In this document: piece by piece, positions 38,857-47,476 of the stretch
Layout of the letters: every line of letters starts with the position of its first letter
How positions within the stretch are numbered: position 1 is the stretch's first letter
Source of the DNA: Bradyrhizobium ottawaense
Lineage (GTDB): Bacteria; Pseudomonadota; Alphaproteobacteria; Rhizobiales; Xanthobacteraceae
Length of the DNA stretch: 64,000 nucleotides
Assembly (NCBI RefSeq): GCF_002278135.3
Contig: NZ_CP029425.2
Location: 1,898,001-1,962,000 of the forward strand
Reading direction: 5' to 3'
Program-made: the position numbers and the translations under genes
Notes under the pieces: model-generated
Database searches by the model: none
What the model was told of the DNA's origin: nothing
The model's input: only the letters and a program-made list of their open reading frames with translations

Positions 38857-39962
38857 TACTTGCCTTTCGTCGGCCTGACTTCGGTGACGTGGCCCATCTT
38901 TCGGCCGGGACGCGGCGCACCCTTGCCGTAGATGTGCACGGTCGCGCCGGGCACGCTCAGCCACTTTTCGTAATCGTTGATCTCGTCGCCGATCAGATTG
39001 GTCATGGTGACGACTTCGCCGTGACGCACGGGCTTGCCGAGCGGCCAGCCGGCGATGGCGCGGATGTGCTGCTCGAACTGCGAGACCGACGCGCCGTCGA
39101 GCGTCCAGTGCCCGGAATTGTGCACGCGCGGGGCGATCTCATTGACCAGCACCTTCGGGCCTGTGCCATTGGCGAGCACGAACATCTCGACAGCGAGCAC
39201 GCCGACATAGTCGAGCGCGCTTGCGATCTTGCCGGCGATGCTGCGTGCTTCGTCGGCGAGCGCAGCCGGGATCGGCGCGGGCGCGCGCGATATCTTCAGG
39301 ATGTGGTCGCGGTGCTCGTTCTCGGTGACGTCGAAACACTCGACCTGGCCTGTGACCGAGCGTGCGGCGATCACGGAGATCTCGCGCTCGTATGGCACGA
39401 AGGCTTCCAGGATCGCGGATTTGGTCGCGAGGCTGGTCCACACCTTGGCGATATCGTCGCCCTCGCGGATGATGGCCTGGCCCTTGCCGTCATAACCGAA
39501 GCGGCGGGTCTTGAGCACGGCCGGAAGGCCGATCCTGGCGATCGCCTCGCGCAGCGAGGACACCGAGGTGACGTCGGCATAGGCCGCAGTGCCGATGCCG
39601 AGCCGCGTCACGAAATCTTTTTCGGCGAGCCGGTCCTGGGTGGTCTCGAGGATCTTGCGGTTGGGCAGCACGGGTCGGCGCGCGTCCAGCACCATCGCGG
39701 CGGCCGATGGCACGTTCTCGAATTCGTAGGTGATGACGTCGACGTCGTTGGCGAACAGTTCGAGCGCTTCGACGTCGGCATATTCGGCGCAGGTCGCGTT
39801 CAATACGACGTCGAAAGCCGGCGAGTCCGGATCGGGCGAGAACACCTGGCAGCGCAGGCCGAGCCGCGCCGCAGCCATGGCCAGCATCCGGCCCAATTGT
39901 CCGCCGCCGAGGATTCCGATGGTGTCACCGGGCTTCAGCTTCACCTGCCTGGTGTCGGTCAC
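38856..39962 (-). CDS. purK: N5-carboxyaminoimidazole ribonucleotide synthase PurK
   Basis: Purine biosynthesis: ATP and bicarbonate plus AIR to N5-CAIR. The 368-residue ATP-grasp enzyme has [16 protein letters not shown] at residues about 13-28, YDGKGQA in the ATP-binding loop, [17 protein letters not shown], and [14 protein letters not shown]. The GTG start overlaps the purE stop (GTGA), so translation is coupled to purE. Confidence 0.96.
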   Translation of the reverse strand: MTDTRQVKLKPGDTIGILGGGQLGRMLAMAAARLGLRCQVFSPDPDSPAFDVVLNATCAEYADVEALELFANDVDVITYEFENVPSAAAMVLDARRPVLPNRKILETTQDRLAEKDFVTRLGIGTAAYADVTSVSSLREAIARIGLPAVLKTRRFGYDGKGQAIIREGDDIAKVWTSLATKSAILEAFVPYEREISVIAARSVTGQVECFDVTENEHRDHILKISRAPAPIPAALADEARSIAGKIASALDYVGVLAVEMFVLANGTGPKVLVNEIAPRVHNSGHWTLDGASVSQFEQHIRAIAGWPLGKPVRHGEVVTMTNLIGDEINDYEKWLSVPGATVHIYGKGAPRPGRKMGHVTEVRPTKGK

Positions 39963-40447
39963 GCCTTGTCCTCCGGGCGCTCGGCGACCGCCTCGGTCTG
40001 CGCCTTGCGCCAGGCTGCGAGGCGATCGGACAAGGCCGGGTCGGACAACGCCAGGACGGCCGCTGCCAGCAGTGCGGCGTTGGTTGCCCCGGCCTTGCCG
40101 ATGGCGAGGGTGCCGACCGGGATGCCGGCGGGCATCTGGACGATCGAATAGAGCGAATCGAGGCCCTTGAGCGTCTTGGATTCGACGGGAACGCCGAACA
40201 CCGGGAGTTCGGTCAGCGCCGCCGCCATACCGGGCAGGTGCGCAGCGCCACCGGCGCCGGCGATGATGACCTTGTAACCCGCGGCCTTGGCGCCCTTGGC
40301 GAAAGCGAAGAGACGGTCGGGGGTGCGGTGGGCCGAGACGATGCGGGTGTCGGCGGCGACGCCGAGCGCGGCAAGCGTGTCGGCGGCATGCCGCATCGTG
40401 TCCCAGTCCGACTGGCTTCCCATGATGATGGCGATCGGCGCGGTCAT
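39959..40447 (-). CDS. purE: N5-CAIR mutase PurE
   Basis: Converts N5-CAIR to CAIR. The 162-residue protein has the class I motif [20 protein letters not shown] with the catalytic histidine, [11 protein letters not shown] and [27 protein letters not shown]. All family residues are present. First gene of the purEK unit; its promoter region lies between 40448 and the integrated element's left end. Confidence 0.97.
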   Translation of the reverse strand: MTAPIAIIMGSQSDWDTMRHAADTLAALGVAADTRIVSAHRTPDRLFAFAKGAKAAGYKVIIAGAGGAAHLPGMAAALTELPVFGVPVESKTLKGLDSLYSIVQMPAGIPVGTLAIGKAGATNAALLAAAVLALSDPALSDRLAAWRKAQTEAVAERPEDKA

Positions 40448-40709
40448 GACGTTAATTGTGCCCGAAAAACAGAAAGATAGGCCAGATTAACGGTTCCGGC
40501 CGGCGGCTCGCAAGGCGGTGGCAAGGAGAAGGGAATCCACTATCCTGTCTTGGTGAATCCCCGCAAGCCTTCATTGAGCAGCCTTGCTCGGTTTACCCAC
40601 CAAAAGCCGCGAGCAGTATAACGAACAATTTACCTTGTTCCGCCTTCGCGGGAACGACAGCATTCGGCAGCACGGGCTACCCCCCGGAAGCCACCTGCAG
40701 CGACCGTCC

Positions 40710-40728
40710 CGTAGCCCGGTTGTAGCCC
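40710..40728 (+). repeat. attL, left copy of the 19-bp direct repeat
   Basis: CGTAGCCCGGTTGTAGCCC, 50 bases before the integrase start; an identical copy lies at the far end of the element. The core itself contains GTAGCCC twice. Confidence 0.85.
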
Positions 40729-40777
40729 AAGCTTGACCTCTACCGGGTCCTGTCGTCGGGTTCGCTGCGAGGATGCG

Positions 40778-42022
40778 ATGAGGCGTAACTTTTCCGATCG
40801 ATTTATTCGCGGGCTGCGGCCCGCTCCGGCAGGCAAGCGCGTCGAGTACTGGGATATGCGCGTGCCCAACTTTGGCGTTCGAATTACCGAACGCGGACAC
40901 AAGACATACGTACTCTACCTTCGATGGCCGGGCAGCCGCGCCCCGTCCCGGCGCGAGATCGGCGATGCCAGCAGAATCTCCCTGGCGAAAGCGCGCGAAA
41001 TTGCCCGGCGCTGGCTGGAGCAGGTCGAATTGGGCATCGACCCGCGCGAGCAGCAGAGAGCAGAGGAGATCAAGAGACAGCGCGAGAGGCAGACCACATT
41101 CGAGGTGGTGGCCGAGGCGTGGATCGCCAATATCGCGTCGCAGCGCAAGGGCACTGAGGTGGCTAACGACGTGAGGCGAGAGTTCGTGGCGAGATGGGGC
41201 AAGCGGCCCGTCACCAGCATCACCAAGGAGGACGTCGCGGCCGCCATCGGCGCGAAGAGGGACGAGGGCCACGCGCCGCAGGCGCATAACCTGCTCGGCT
41301 ATGCTCGGCGTCTGTTCGACTGGGCCGTCCATCAGCACGCCTATGGCATCGAGATTTCGCCCGTCGAGAAGCTGCGGGCGTCGAAGCTGATCGGTGAGCG
41401 CGCGAAGAAGCGAGAGCGGCCGCTCTCCGACGAGGAGCTGCGCGAGGTGTGGCAGGCAGCAGAGGAGGCCGAGTATCCTTACGGCCCCATGTTTCGCATG
41501 CTCATCATGACGGGCCAGCGAAGATCGGAGGTCGCGGGCGCGTGCTGGCAGGAGTTCGACATCTCCCGCAGGCTCTGGACGATACCGGCCGAGCGCATGA
41601 AGAAGACCACGAAGAATCCGAAGCCGCACGACGTGCCGCTGACGGAGGACATGATCTCCCTGCTCAAATCACTTCCCCGGTTCGATGCGGGCGACTGGCT
41701 GTTCACGGCGACCAGCGGCGCGGGACCGGTCAACAGCTTCGGCAGAGCGAAGCGCGCGCTGGACGACATCGTTGCCCGGGGGAGGAGCAAGCCGATGGAG
41801 CCCTGGGTGATCCACGATCTGCGCCACACGATGAGGACGCGACTGCCGAAGCTCAAGGTCGACGAGGTCGTCAGCGAACGCATGATCGCCCACGCCATTC
41901 CCGGTATCGCCGGCGTCTACAATCACCACGATTATCTTGAGGAGCGCCGCGAGGCATTCGGCAGGTGGTGCGACTACCTGCGTGGCATCATGCAGCCGAA
42001 GGTGGTCCGCATTCGGGGATAG
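40778..42022 (+). CDS. int: Tyrosine-type integrase of the element
   Basis: A 414-residue site-specific recombinase from ATG 40778 (GAGG upstream). It has a DUF4102-type arm-binding N-terminus (DRFIRGLRPAPAGKRVEYWD, FGVRITERGHKTYVL), a SAM-like core-binding domain (about 105-200), and a catalytic domain with Arg248 in TGQRRSE, HxxR at His346-Arg349 (IHDLRHT), His372, and nucleophile Tyr381 in GVYNHHDYLEER. P4-integrase family. All catalytic residues are intact. The gene adjoins attL and points inward. Confidence 0.95.
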   Translation: MRRNFSDRFIRGLRPAPAGKRVEYWDMRVPNFGVRITERGHKTYVLYLRWPGSRAPSRREIGDASRISLAKAREIARRWLEQVELGIDPREQQRAEEIKRQRERQTTFEVVAEAWIANIASQRKGTEVANDVRREFVARWGKRPVTSITKEDVAAAIGAKRDEGHAPQAHNLLGYARRLFDWAVHQHAYGIEISPVEKLRASKLIGERAKKRERPLSDEELREVWQAAEEAEYPYGPMFRMLIMTGQRRSEVAGACWQEFDISRRLWTIPAERMKKTTKNPKPHDVPLTEDMISLLKSLPRFDAGDWLFTATSGAGPVNSFGRAKRALDDIVARGRSKPMEPWVIHDLRHTMRTRLPKLKVDEVVSERMIAHAIPGIAGVYNHHDYLEERREAFGRWCDYLRGIMQPKVVRIRG

Positions 42023-42028
42023 CCACGC

Positions 42029-42523
42029 CTAACCAATCTTTCGGGCGTAGTGGAGTGCTGGCATTCCCGAAACCTCGTCGGTCACCTTCGTGGGCGCAGA
42101 GGAGATCACCGCCGCCGCAACATGCTGGGAAGGTTCGTTGTGGGCACCGACAATGGCCTCCACGTAGAACGTCGGGATTCGGTTTCTTCCGAGTCCATTC
42201 TTCATCTCCGCGATCGCCGCCTCCACCGCACTTTTGGCGAGCCCCATCCTGCGGTGTGATTCGGGCACGGCGACACCTAGTTGAAAGCACGGGAGACCTT
42301 CGATCGGATCAGACATGACTGCGATCACGAGCGCGGTCACCTTCTTTCCCTCAAGTCGCGCGTATGTCAGCCTGACTTCGCCCTGAGGGCGGTCTTGATG
42401 GACAAAAAGATCACGATCGAGCGCTCCACGCTGGAGATCTAACTCTCCGTCGAGAAGGGCCTGCTGGAATGACACGAGGGAGTCGGTCGGATCAGTCATT
42501 CTGGTCACGTAAGTCTCCGTCAC
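42029..42523 (-). CDS. GNAT-like acetyltransferase
   Basis: A 164-residue protein ending 7 bases after the integrase stop on the other strand. The central part has the acetyl-CoA loop pattern QLGVAVPESHRRMGLAKSAVEAAI, preceded by a strand with VTALVIAVMSD, and the C-terminal half has YVEAIVGAHNEPSQHVAAAV, typical of GNAT beta-5/alpha-4. GTG 42523 or ATG 42499 may be the start. An accessory (cargo) gene of the element; its substrate is unknown. Confidence 0.65.
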   Translation of the reverse strand: MTETYVTRMTDPTDSLVSFQQALLDGELDLQRGALDRDLFVHQDRPQGEVRLTYARLEGKKVTALVIAVMSDPIEGLPCFQLGVAVPESHRRMGLAKSAVEAAIAEMKNGLGRNRIPTFYVEAIVGAHNEPSQHVAAAVISSAPTKVTDEVSGMPALHYARKIG

Positions 42524-42675
42524 TGGAAGCCTGCCAAGTGCAACTAAGCAGCGGTAGGTCTAGGTTCTTCTTGAACGATAAGCCGTTGCAATTGTTCATG
42601 CTTCGAGTCTGGCGCCCCCGGAACCTCTGCCGCACTTAACTTTATGGAATCGCTGCGATTTTCCCGCCGGGGCTG

Positions 42676-42703
42676 TTGACAGAGCAGCAAAGAGCTACAA
42701 TAT
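42676..42703 (+). promoter_or_regulatory. Consensus-like sigma70 promoter in the gene-free region
   Basis: TTGACA (42676-42681), then CAATAT (42698-42703) 16 bases later, or TACAAT at 42696. No open frame follows in this direction; the predicted start near 42709 lies just before a two-tier hairpin. Confidence 0.6.
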
Positions 42704-42708
42704 GTAGA

Positions 42709-42903
42709 AAGGCTGAAGGCCCGAACTCTGGGGCGGTTACTCCCAAAGCCGGGCCTTCAACTCACACTAATAACGCGCGGGCTTTCCGCACTTAACATCA
42801 CCTGCCTTCCTAGTTGCCCTCGGGAAAGAGGGGCGGGTTAGCGGTCACCAACCGCCAGATACGAACCTCGGTGACGCCATCACCGGGGTTCGATTCGTTT
42901 TGG
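42709..42903 (+). ncRNA. Candidate structured small RNA of the element
   Basis: Downstream of the TTGACA promoter there is no ORF but a run of foldable units. TGAAGGCCCG (42714-42723) pairs with CGGGCCTTCA (42750-42759), with an inner 5-bp stem TGGGG/TCCCA. Next come CCCTC-GGGAAA-GAGGG near 42818-42833 and GCGGT/ACCGC near 42841-42855. Last is a 12-position stem 42863-42874 with 42880-42891 (one G.U) followed by GATTCGTTTT, which looks like a terminator. The RNA would be about 190 nt and converge on the winged-helix gene. Ends and existence are predictions. Confidence 0.45.
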
Positions 42904-42913
42904 GCCATCGCCC

Positions 42914-43447
42914 TCAATTGAACAATCCGTTCGACGCCGGGGACGCCTCGTCGCTATTGCCCTGGGCCTGAGGAGCTGTCCTGCGACCGTTCCACTCGAC
43001 GAGGCCGTACCCCCCGAAGCCCGGGACGTTGTCGAACTTCTTCGAGGTGGAGAGATAGCTGGAGATGGTCTTGCTCGGCATCTTGCCAGGGACGTGGATG
43101 CCCTTCGACTGGACGTACGGGAGCAACTCGCCCGACGTTGCCCGTCGACCCCTCTGAGTGAGATATTCCGCGGCGGCGGCCTCGACCTGCGCAGTCTTGG
43201 TGCGATGCGCAGTCACTATCGGCTCGATCGCTTGTTCGACCGCGTCTTTGGTCTGTGCAGTGAGAGCTGGTTCGGTTGGCTTCGCCGGCGCTGCCGTCTG
43301 AGCGACCTGAACCTCAGGGTTGCCGCGATACGCAGAGATCAACGCCTCGGCGGCCTTGAGCCGCTTGTACGCTGGCGTCTTTTCGAGCTCTGCACGAAGC
43401 CGGGCTACCTCGGCTTCTGCGAATTCGATCATCTTGTCGTCGGCCAC
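42914..43447 (-). CDS. Coiled-coil plus winged-helix protein of unknown function
   Basis: A 177-residue protein starting at GTG with GGAG ten bases upstream. The first 45 residues form a charged coiled coil (MIEFAEAEVARLRAELEKTPAYKRLKAAEALI), then an Ala/Thr/Pro linker, then residues about 95-160 that resemble a winged helix of HARE-HTH type (VEAAAAEYLTQRGRRATSGELLPYVQSKGI, then SYLSTSKKFDNVPGFGGYGLVEW). HARE-HTH domains are linked to DNA modification and DNA-binding systems. Possibly a regulator or DNA adaptor of the element. Confidence 0.6.
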   Translation of the reverse strand: MADDKMIEFAEAEVARLRAELEKTPAYKRLKAAEALISAYRGNPEVQVAQTAAPAKPTEPALTAQTKDAVEQAIEPIVTAHRTKTAQVEAAAAEYLTQRGRRATSGELLPYVQSKGIHVPGKMPSKTISSYLSTSKKFDNVPGFGGYGLVEWNGRRTAPQAQGNSDEASPASNGLFN

Positions 43448-43577
43448 GGGTGAGAATCTCCGTTCTAATGTTCTCGGAGATAAGACCTGAGTTCTGATCC
43501 GTCAAGGCCAGAACGAGAACGAAAAGCAGAACTCCCTGAAGATTAACAGAATGGTAAGAGTCGCTGACCCATCGCGC

Positions 43578-43748
43578 TCAGGACATGGGACGGGTGCTGC
43601 CCCTCCGGCCGCGAGTGATCGCAGCGTCGATCGCACGCCTTATCCTCTTGATGTTGGGGTAGTCTTGCGCATCGTGCGCCCGCCGCAATTTCTCCAGCAG
43701 CCTTGCCAACTCCCGCGCCCGTTCGGCGCTGCCCAGCTTCTTGGTCAT
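43578..43748 (-). CDS. Small basic helical protein, 56 residues
   Basis: From ATG 43748 with a near-perfect GGAGG five bases upstream. The product is charged and helical (GSAERARELARLLEKLRRA, then NIKRIRRAIDAAITRG) with a basic end. The frame stays open further upstream but without coding character. Unknown function; size and charge fit a small regulator or nucleic-acid-binding protein of the element. Confidence 0.55.
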   Translation of the reverse strand: MTKKLGSAERARELARLLEKLRRAHDAQDYPNIKRIRRAIDAAITRGRRGSTRPMS

Positions 43749-43786
43749 GATGCCTCCGCGCCGGGCGGCATGCCCGGGCGAGACTA

Positions 43787-43798
43787 GGAATATATTCC
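43787..43798. promoter_or_regulatory. 12-bp AT-rich palindrome, possible operator
   Basis: GGAATATATTCC lies 39 bases before the small basic gene on the minus strand, in promoter position. Confidence 0.4.
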
Positions 43799-43870
43799 CT
43801 CTAGAGTTGTTAAAACTGCTATAGTTGACTTGAGGTAAGCACAACGTTGGGTGCGGCACTGCCACCAAAT

Positions 43871-43886
43871 TTTTACCCGGGTAAAA
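43871..43886. promoter_or_regulatory. 16-bp palindrome, possible operator
   Basis: TTTTACCCGGGTAAAA, perfect, in the gap between primase and the small genes. Confidence 0.4.
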
Positions 43887-44173
43887 TAGCATATGGACGT
43901 GGTTTGGTCGAGCGCTGGGCGACTCGCTGGAGGCCCGTTGGGCGGGGCGGTAGCCGTACAGCGGGCAACCCCGGCAAGCCCATCCAGCGCGACCTCCTGG
44001 GCCAAATTTAAGGGGTGCCGGCGAAGGCCAATCGGACGGCCCGCCGCCTTAGTAGCTCTTTGGTTGTACAAACAGAGGATGCTACCCCTGCTCCCGACCG
44101 TAGCCCCGGGCTGGTAGCCCCGGCCGGGGCTGGGCGGTGACGCGGAGGCCAAAAAGCTTGGTCCGCGTCTGCG

Positions 44174-44202
44174 CCGCCACCCGCCCGGGGGCAGGGTGGC
44201 GG
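44174..44202 (-). terminator. Stem-loop after the primase gene
   Basis: CCGCCACCC and GGGTGGCGG pair perfectly with an 11-base loop, four bases beyond the primase stop. No U-run, so termination may be weak or Rho-assisted. Confidence 0.45.
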
Positions 44203-44206
44203 GAAA

Positions 44207-46540
44207 TTAGATGGGCCTTTCGTCTCTGCGCCTCCTTCTCAGCTTCGTAAAGACTTCGGAGCCCATAGACTTGATCGTCGCGTGATGCTGCTTCAGCCTC
44301 GATGTTATTGCTCGCTGCAGCAGAGGCTGCTCACCTCGTGCAGCGCAGGCTTGGGCGTACTGCTCGTAAATCTCTCTCGGACTGACGCGATCGCCATCAC
44401 TTCCCGTCGTCATGAACTCCGTGGCCATCACGTAGCCAAGCGTGTCTGCCTCAGCGAACAGATCATCCGTCCGGCCCTGAACTACTTCAGGCGCTCGCAG
44501 ACCCGTGAGGTTATACTTGACCGCACCGTTGATCGCCCACCGGAGAATGCCCGGCAGCTCAGAGCGAAGGCGTTCTCCCAACTTGCTGTCCCTGAGAAAT
44601 ATGTAGGCCGCCTCGCTCACCTCGTTCGGATCGTCCGTGACGCGCATTTGCCACGGCACGATCTCTAGGCGTCTCCGCATGGCACTATCGGTGCTGCGCA
44701 ACCGCGGCTCCCCGTTGCCTGAGAACCATGGGGTGAACTTGATCCGAAATGTCTGATTCTTCTGATACACCTCGCGGGCAGTGATCGTTCCGCCACCCGT
44801 AATCTTCTTTATCTCCTCCTCGTTCCAATACCTGTCTGACGCGTTCTCGTCGTAGGAGAGCATTCGTGCGTGCCGCGCGGAGGCGAGGTCGTTCGTTGAC
44901 TTAGAAAACTTCGACTCGATGAACATTCCCGGGGGCGCCGAGAAGTGCAGTTCGCCCAGCGCGGCGGCCAAGGTGCCGACGAACACGCCCTTTCCGTTCC
45001 CACCGCCGCCGCAGAGAAAGAACAGTTTGTGCTCGGGGTTCTCGCCGACGAGGGTGTAGCCTGCGCATACCTGGAGGTACTCGACCAGTTCGACACTGCC
45101 GCGAGTTACCTGCGATAAAAACTCCTTCCAGGTCGGGCACTCCTCCTCAGCCCCCGGTATCGCAGCGGTTATCCGCGATATGCGATCCTCGCGCTTCGGC
45201 TCGCGCAGTTCGCCCGTTCGCAAGTCGACGGTGCCTCCGGGGGTGCCGAGGAGTATCGGGTCGGCATCCCAGCAGTCGCCAGATACAACGATTCTCCTGT
45301 CGAGACGCGAGAGCCAGTCGACCGCGCTTATAAAGGTCTTGTTCACGAAGCGCGCCTGCACCTTGGGCTTCTCGTTCTTAGTGCGCTCTCGCAAGAAATC
45401 GCGAATCATGTGGGCGACAAGCCCGGTGTCATCCCGACGCCAGTGGGTGCCCGACCAGACGAAGTAACTCTCCTCGCTCCAATCGTAGCGTATGTCGTCG
45501 ACGTTCTCCGACACGAATGCGAGGGCAGCATCGTCCTGTGCGACTACCCCGATCGAGTTTTTCAGATCGTCGTGTGGATTCTGCTGACCATCCGCAATGG
45601 ACCGGCGCAGCGTATCGTCGGTTTTGTCGGGATCTGTCCAATGCGCAACCGCAGGCGCAAGCGCGTCCAGCACCTCTTGCTCGTGAATCCAGCCAGCACC
45701 TATCATGGTGCCCATGTGATAGGCCTGCTTTGTCAGGGTATTGTTGCGGTGTCCCTCCGGGCAATTTGACAGCTCGACGACGTATCTATCGAGCATGCGT
45801 CGCGCGTGTGCCTGCTCGCGGCTAGTGTCGGTCGTCCTCCTGCCTCTTGCGGGTCCTGTCCCTGCCCGAGCCGAGAGCGTCTTGATCTGTTCGCCCGTGA
45901 GGCGCTGTCGCTCAGCCTCCCATATGAAGGATTGGAGCGGCATCTCGAAGCCCCGGGGTCGAACAACCCTGTACTCTGATCCGAGGTACGGCATGTTGAG
46001 TTGCTTGGGCAGCTTGTCCGGGCTTCGCCTTGAGCACGGTGGGAAATATTCGATGGTGAGCTCGGACAATCCGAGCGTAGCCGCGATGCCTCGACCTAGA
46101 AGCTCGGACTGCGCAATCGAGATAGCTTCGTGAAAGGCGAGAACGCGCGCGCGTCCCACGCTCTTGGAAGCATAGACAAAGAATGGCAGACGCGACGCTC
46201 TTACCGCGCTGTTTAGTTCGACGATCTCGATCTCCTCGTCGATGTCGAGGGCAGTTACTGAGGTCGTGCCGTCGTCACATTCTAGTGCGACGACCAATGC
46301 GCGCTCACCACGCAGGTGCTGCTCCCAGTCGTGCGCTGTGACGGGACGTCTGTGAGTGACGTACTCGACGCGAACCTTTCCATGTTCGTCCGGCGGCATT
46401 CTGCTGCTCGGCTTCCAAGAACCGTGCGCGAGCGTCGAGCAAGGGAAGAGGGACATCATCCTCTTCGCGAGTGTCGCTGTGACTTGCTCGTCTTGTGGTT
46501 GTTCTTTGATCTTGGTAGTATTGCGTTTGCTCATGGGCAT
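44207..46540 (-). CDS. Primase-helicase (AEP-like + D5 N + SF3 helicase)
   Basis: A 777-residue replication protein. The N-terminal 200 residues hold an acidic catalytic pattern ALDIDEE (Asp99, Asp101), consistent with an archaeo-eukaryotic-type primase. Then come a primase C-terminal-like linker (about 240-325), a D5 N-type region (WDADPILLGTPGGTVDLRTGEL) and an SF3 helicase with Walker A GGGGNGKG (511-518), Walker B MLSYDEN (560-566) and the sensor/arginine region FSGNGEPRL with RRRLEIVPW. Such proteins start replication of satellites and phages (P4 alpha, PICI Pri-Rep). All helicase motifs are intact. Confidence 0.93.
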   Translation of the reverse strand: MPMSKRNTTKIKEQPQDEQVTATLAKRMMSLFPCSTLAHGSWKPSSRMPPDEHGKVRVEYVTHRRPVTAHDWEQHLRGERALVVALECDDGTTSVTALDIDEEIEIVELNSAVRASRLPFFVYASKSVGRARVLAFHEAISIAQSELLGRGIAATLGLSELTIEYFPPCSRRSPDKLPKQLNMPYLGSEYRVVRPRGFEMPLQSFIWEAERQRLTGEQIKTLSARAGTGPARGRRTTDTSREQAHARRMLDRYVVELSNCPEGHRNNTLTKQAYHMGTMIGAGWIHEQEVLDALAPAVAHWTDPDKTDDTLRRSIADGQQNPHDDLKNSIGVVAQDDAALAFVSENVDDIRYDWSEESYFVWSGTHWRRDDTGLVAHMIRDFLRERTKNEKPKVQARFVNKTFISAVDWLSRLDRRIVVSGDCWDADPILLGTPGGTVDLRTGELREPKREDRISRITAAIPGAEEECPTWKEFLSQVTRGSVELVEYLQVCAGYTLVGENPEHKLFFLCGGGGNGKGVFVGTLAAALGELHFSAPPGMFIESKFSKSTNDLASARHARMLSYDENASDRYWNEEEIKKITGGGTITAREVYQKNQTFRIKFTPWFSGNGEPRLRSTDSAMRRRLEIVPWQMRVTDDPNEVSEAAYIFLRDSKLGERLRSELPGILRWAINGAVKYNLTGLRAPEVVQGRTDDLFAEADTLGYVMATEFMTTGSDGDRVSPREIYEQYAQACAARGEQPLLQRAITSRLKQHHATIKSMGSEVFTKLRRRRRDERPI

Positions 46541-46608
46541 GCAGACTCATGCTCGTGTGGTTTGAGTAGCGCCCGGGTCCTGCGGCACACAGGCTCGGGC
46601 GCAGTGAT

Positions 46609-46914
46609 CTAGGCGACACTGCGTTGTCCCGACCTGGCGCCTCGCCCTACCTTCGGGTCGTACTCGACGCGCTCGAGCGAGGTGATGTAGTCTCGCACCT
46701 CGTGCTCCCAGAACGCGATGCGCTGGGGCGACACGCGAACGGGTCTTGGGAAGTTCGGGATGGTTCGAAGCCACTTCCACAGGGTCTGCTTATGGCAGTG
46801 TAAGAGCGTCGACACCTGTTCGGGCGTCATCAGGATGCGTTGGGACGATGTCTCTTCCGTCGACGTTCGCAGCGCGAGCGATGATGCGCTCGCTAGTTTC
46901 TTGTCACGACTCAC
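46609..46914 (-). CDS. AlpA-like regulator / excisionase
   Basis: A 101-residue protein from GTG 46914 with GGAG seven bases upstream. Residues about 28-85 form a MerR-like winged helix of AlpA/Xis type (RILMTPEQVSTLLHCHKQTLWKWLRTIPNFPRP, then RIAFWEHEVRDYITSLE). In P4-like elements AlpA activates integrase or excision. It precedes the primase gene by 68 bases in the same orientation, probably in one operon. The frame is open to 46986 upstream. Confidence 0.85.
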   Translation of the reverse strand: MSRDKKLASASSLALRTSTEETSSQRILMTPEQVSTLLHCHKQTLWKWLRTIPNFPRPVRVSPQRIAFWEHEVRDYITSLERVEYDPKVGRGARSGQRSVA

Positions 46915-46986
46915 GTTCGGACTCCGATGGTTATCTCGGACGTCGCAAGTGCAGGGCTGGGGAAGATGGTCGTGGGCCGCGCACAA

Positions 46987-47476
46987 GACGAGAATCCGAG
47001 TGGATTGAGGGCGAGCGGCTGAGCTCGGCGGTCACTCGATTCGTTCCGAAAGGCAAAGCCTCGGAGGTCTTATGCGCAGCTCTCCGCAGGCGGAGCGCGC
47101 TACCGTGATTAGTATGGCATACGTTGGCTGGTGGCAGCAATCGCTGGCCTGCAACCCTTACGGGGCGCTGGCGGTGGCTTTCCGGGGGCTCGCGACGAAC
47201 ACGGCAGGCGCGTCGTGCGAAAGCTACCGAAAGCCGCCGAAAGCGGTGGTCAGCCTAGGGTCTACAAGGGTCGCCCAACTGTAAGCCCAAAGGATACGAA
47301 TGGTTGGCCGCCATGCCGAATAAATAGGATATAAAAAGGTACTGCAGCACGACCCTGCTAGACCCTAAGCGGTGCCAGCGCCGTAAAAACGAGGGGAAGA
47401 CGAAGGGGCGCCCCCGGAAAACTCTGTTGCTCGCGCGATTCGCGGCGTGCCAGCTTACGCGTTCTGGAGCGGCATC
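46987..47476. other. Divergent control region of the element (490 bp)
   Basis: Lies between the minus-strand alpA/primase operon and the plus-strand terS-like operon. It holds three direct 10-bp repeats at 47218-47247 and, at 47304-47335, TTGGCC with GATATA/TATAAA (18-20 bases apart) as a possible promoter for the plus operon. No ORF is convincing. An origin and the immunity/early promoters would be expected here. Confidence 0.5.
47218..47247 (+). repeat. Three 10-bp direct repeats (iteron-like)
   Basis: CGAAAGC occurs at 47218, 47228 and 47238, exactly 10 bases apart (units CGAAAGCTAC, CGAAAGCCGC, CGAAAGCGGT). One helical turn spacing puts all three on one face of the helix, as in iterons or stacked operators. 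Confidence 0.7.

Larger units (their letters stand above)
43749..44206. other. 458-bp control region between primase and small genes
   Basis: No gene. It holds two perfect palindromes: GGAATATATTCC (43787-43798) just upstream of the small basic gene, and TTTTACCCGGGTAAAA (43871-43886). It also holds an att-like GTAGCCCC pair at 44099-44122. A hairpin at 44174-44202 (9-bp stem CCGCCACCC/GGGTGGCGG) follows the primase stop. Confidence 0.55.

Noticed and set aside
40448..40709. tRNA as integration target next to attL
   Set aside because: No acceptor stem, anticodon arm or T-loop could be drawn; the repeat appears purely intergenic.
42863..42891. Hairpin read as the terminator of the minus-strand winged-helix gene
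   Set aside because: On the minus strand no U-run follows; on the plus strand GATTCGTTTT follows, so it fits a plus-strand terminator better, though both are possible.
42880..42893. GGGGTTCGATTC, similar to a tRNA T-arm
   Set aside because: The flanking bases do not form a T-stem or cloverleaf; the segment is one arm of the 42863-42891 hairpin.
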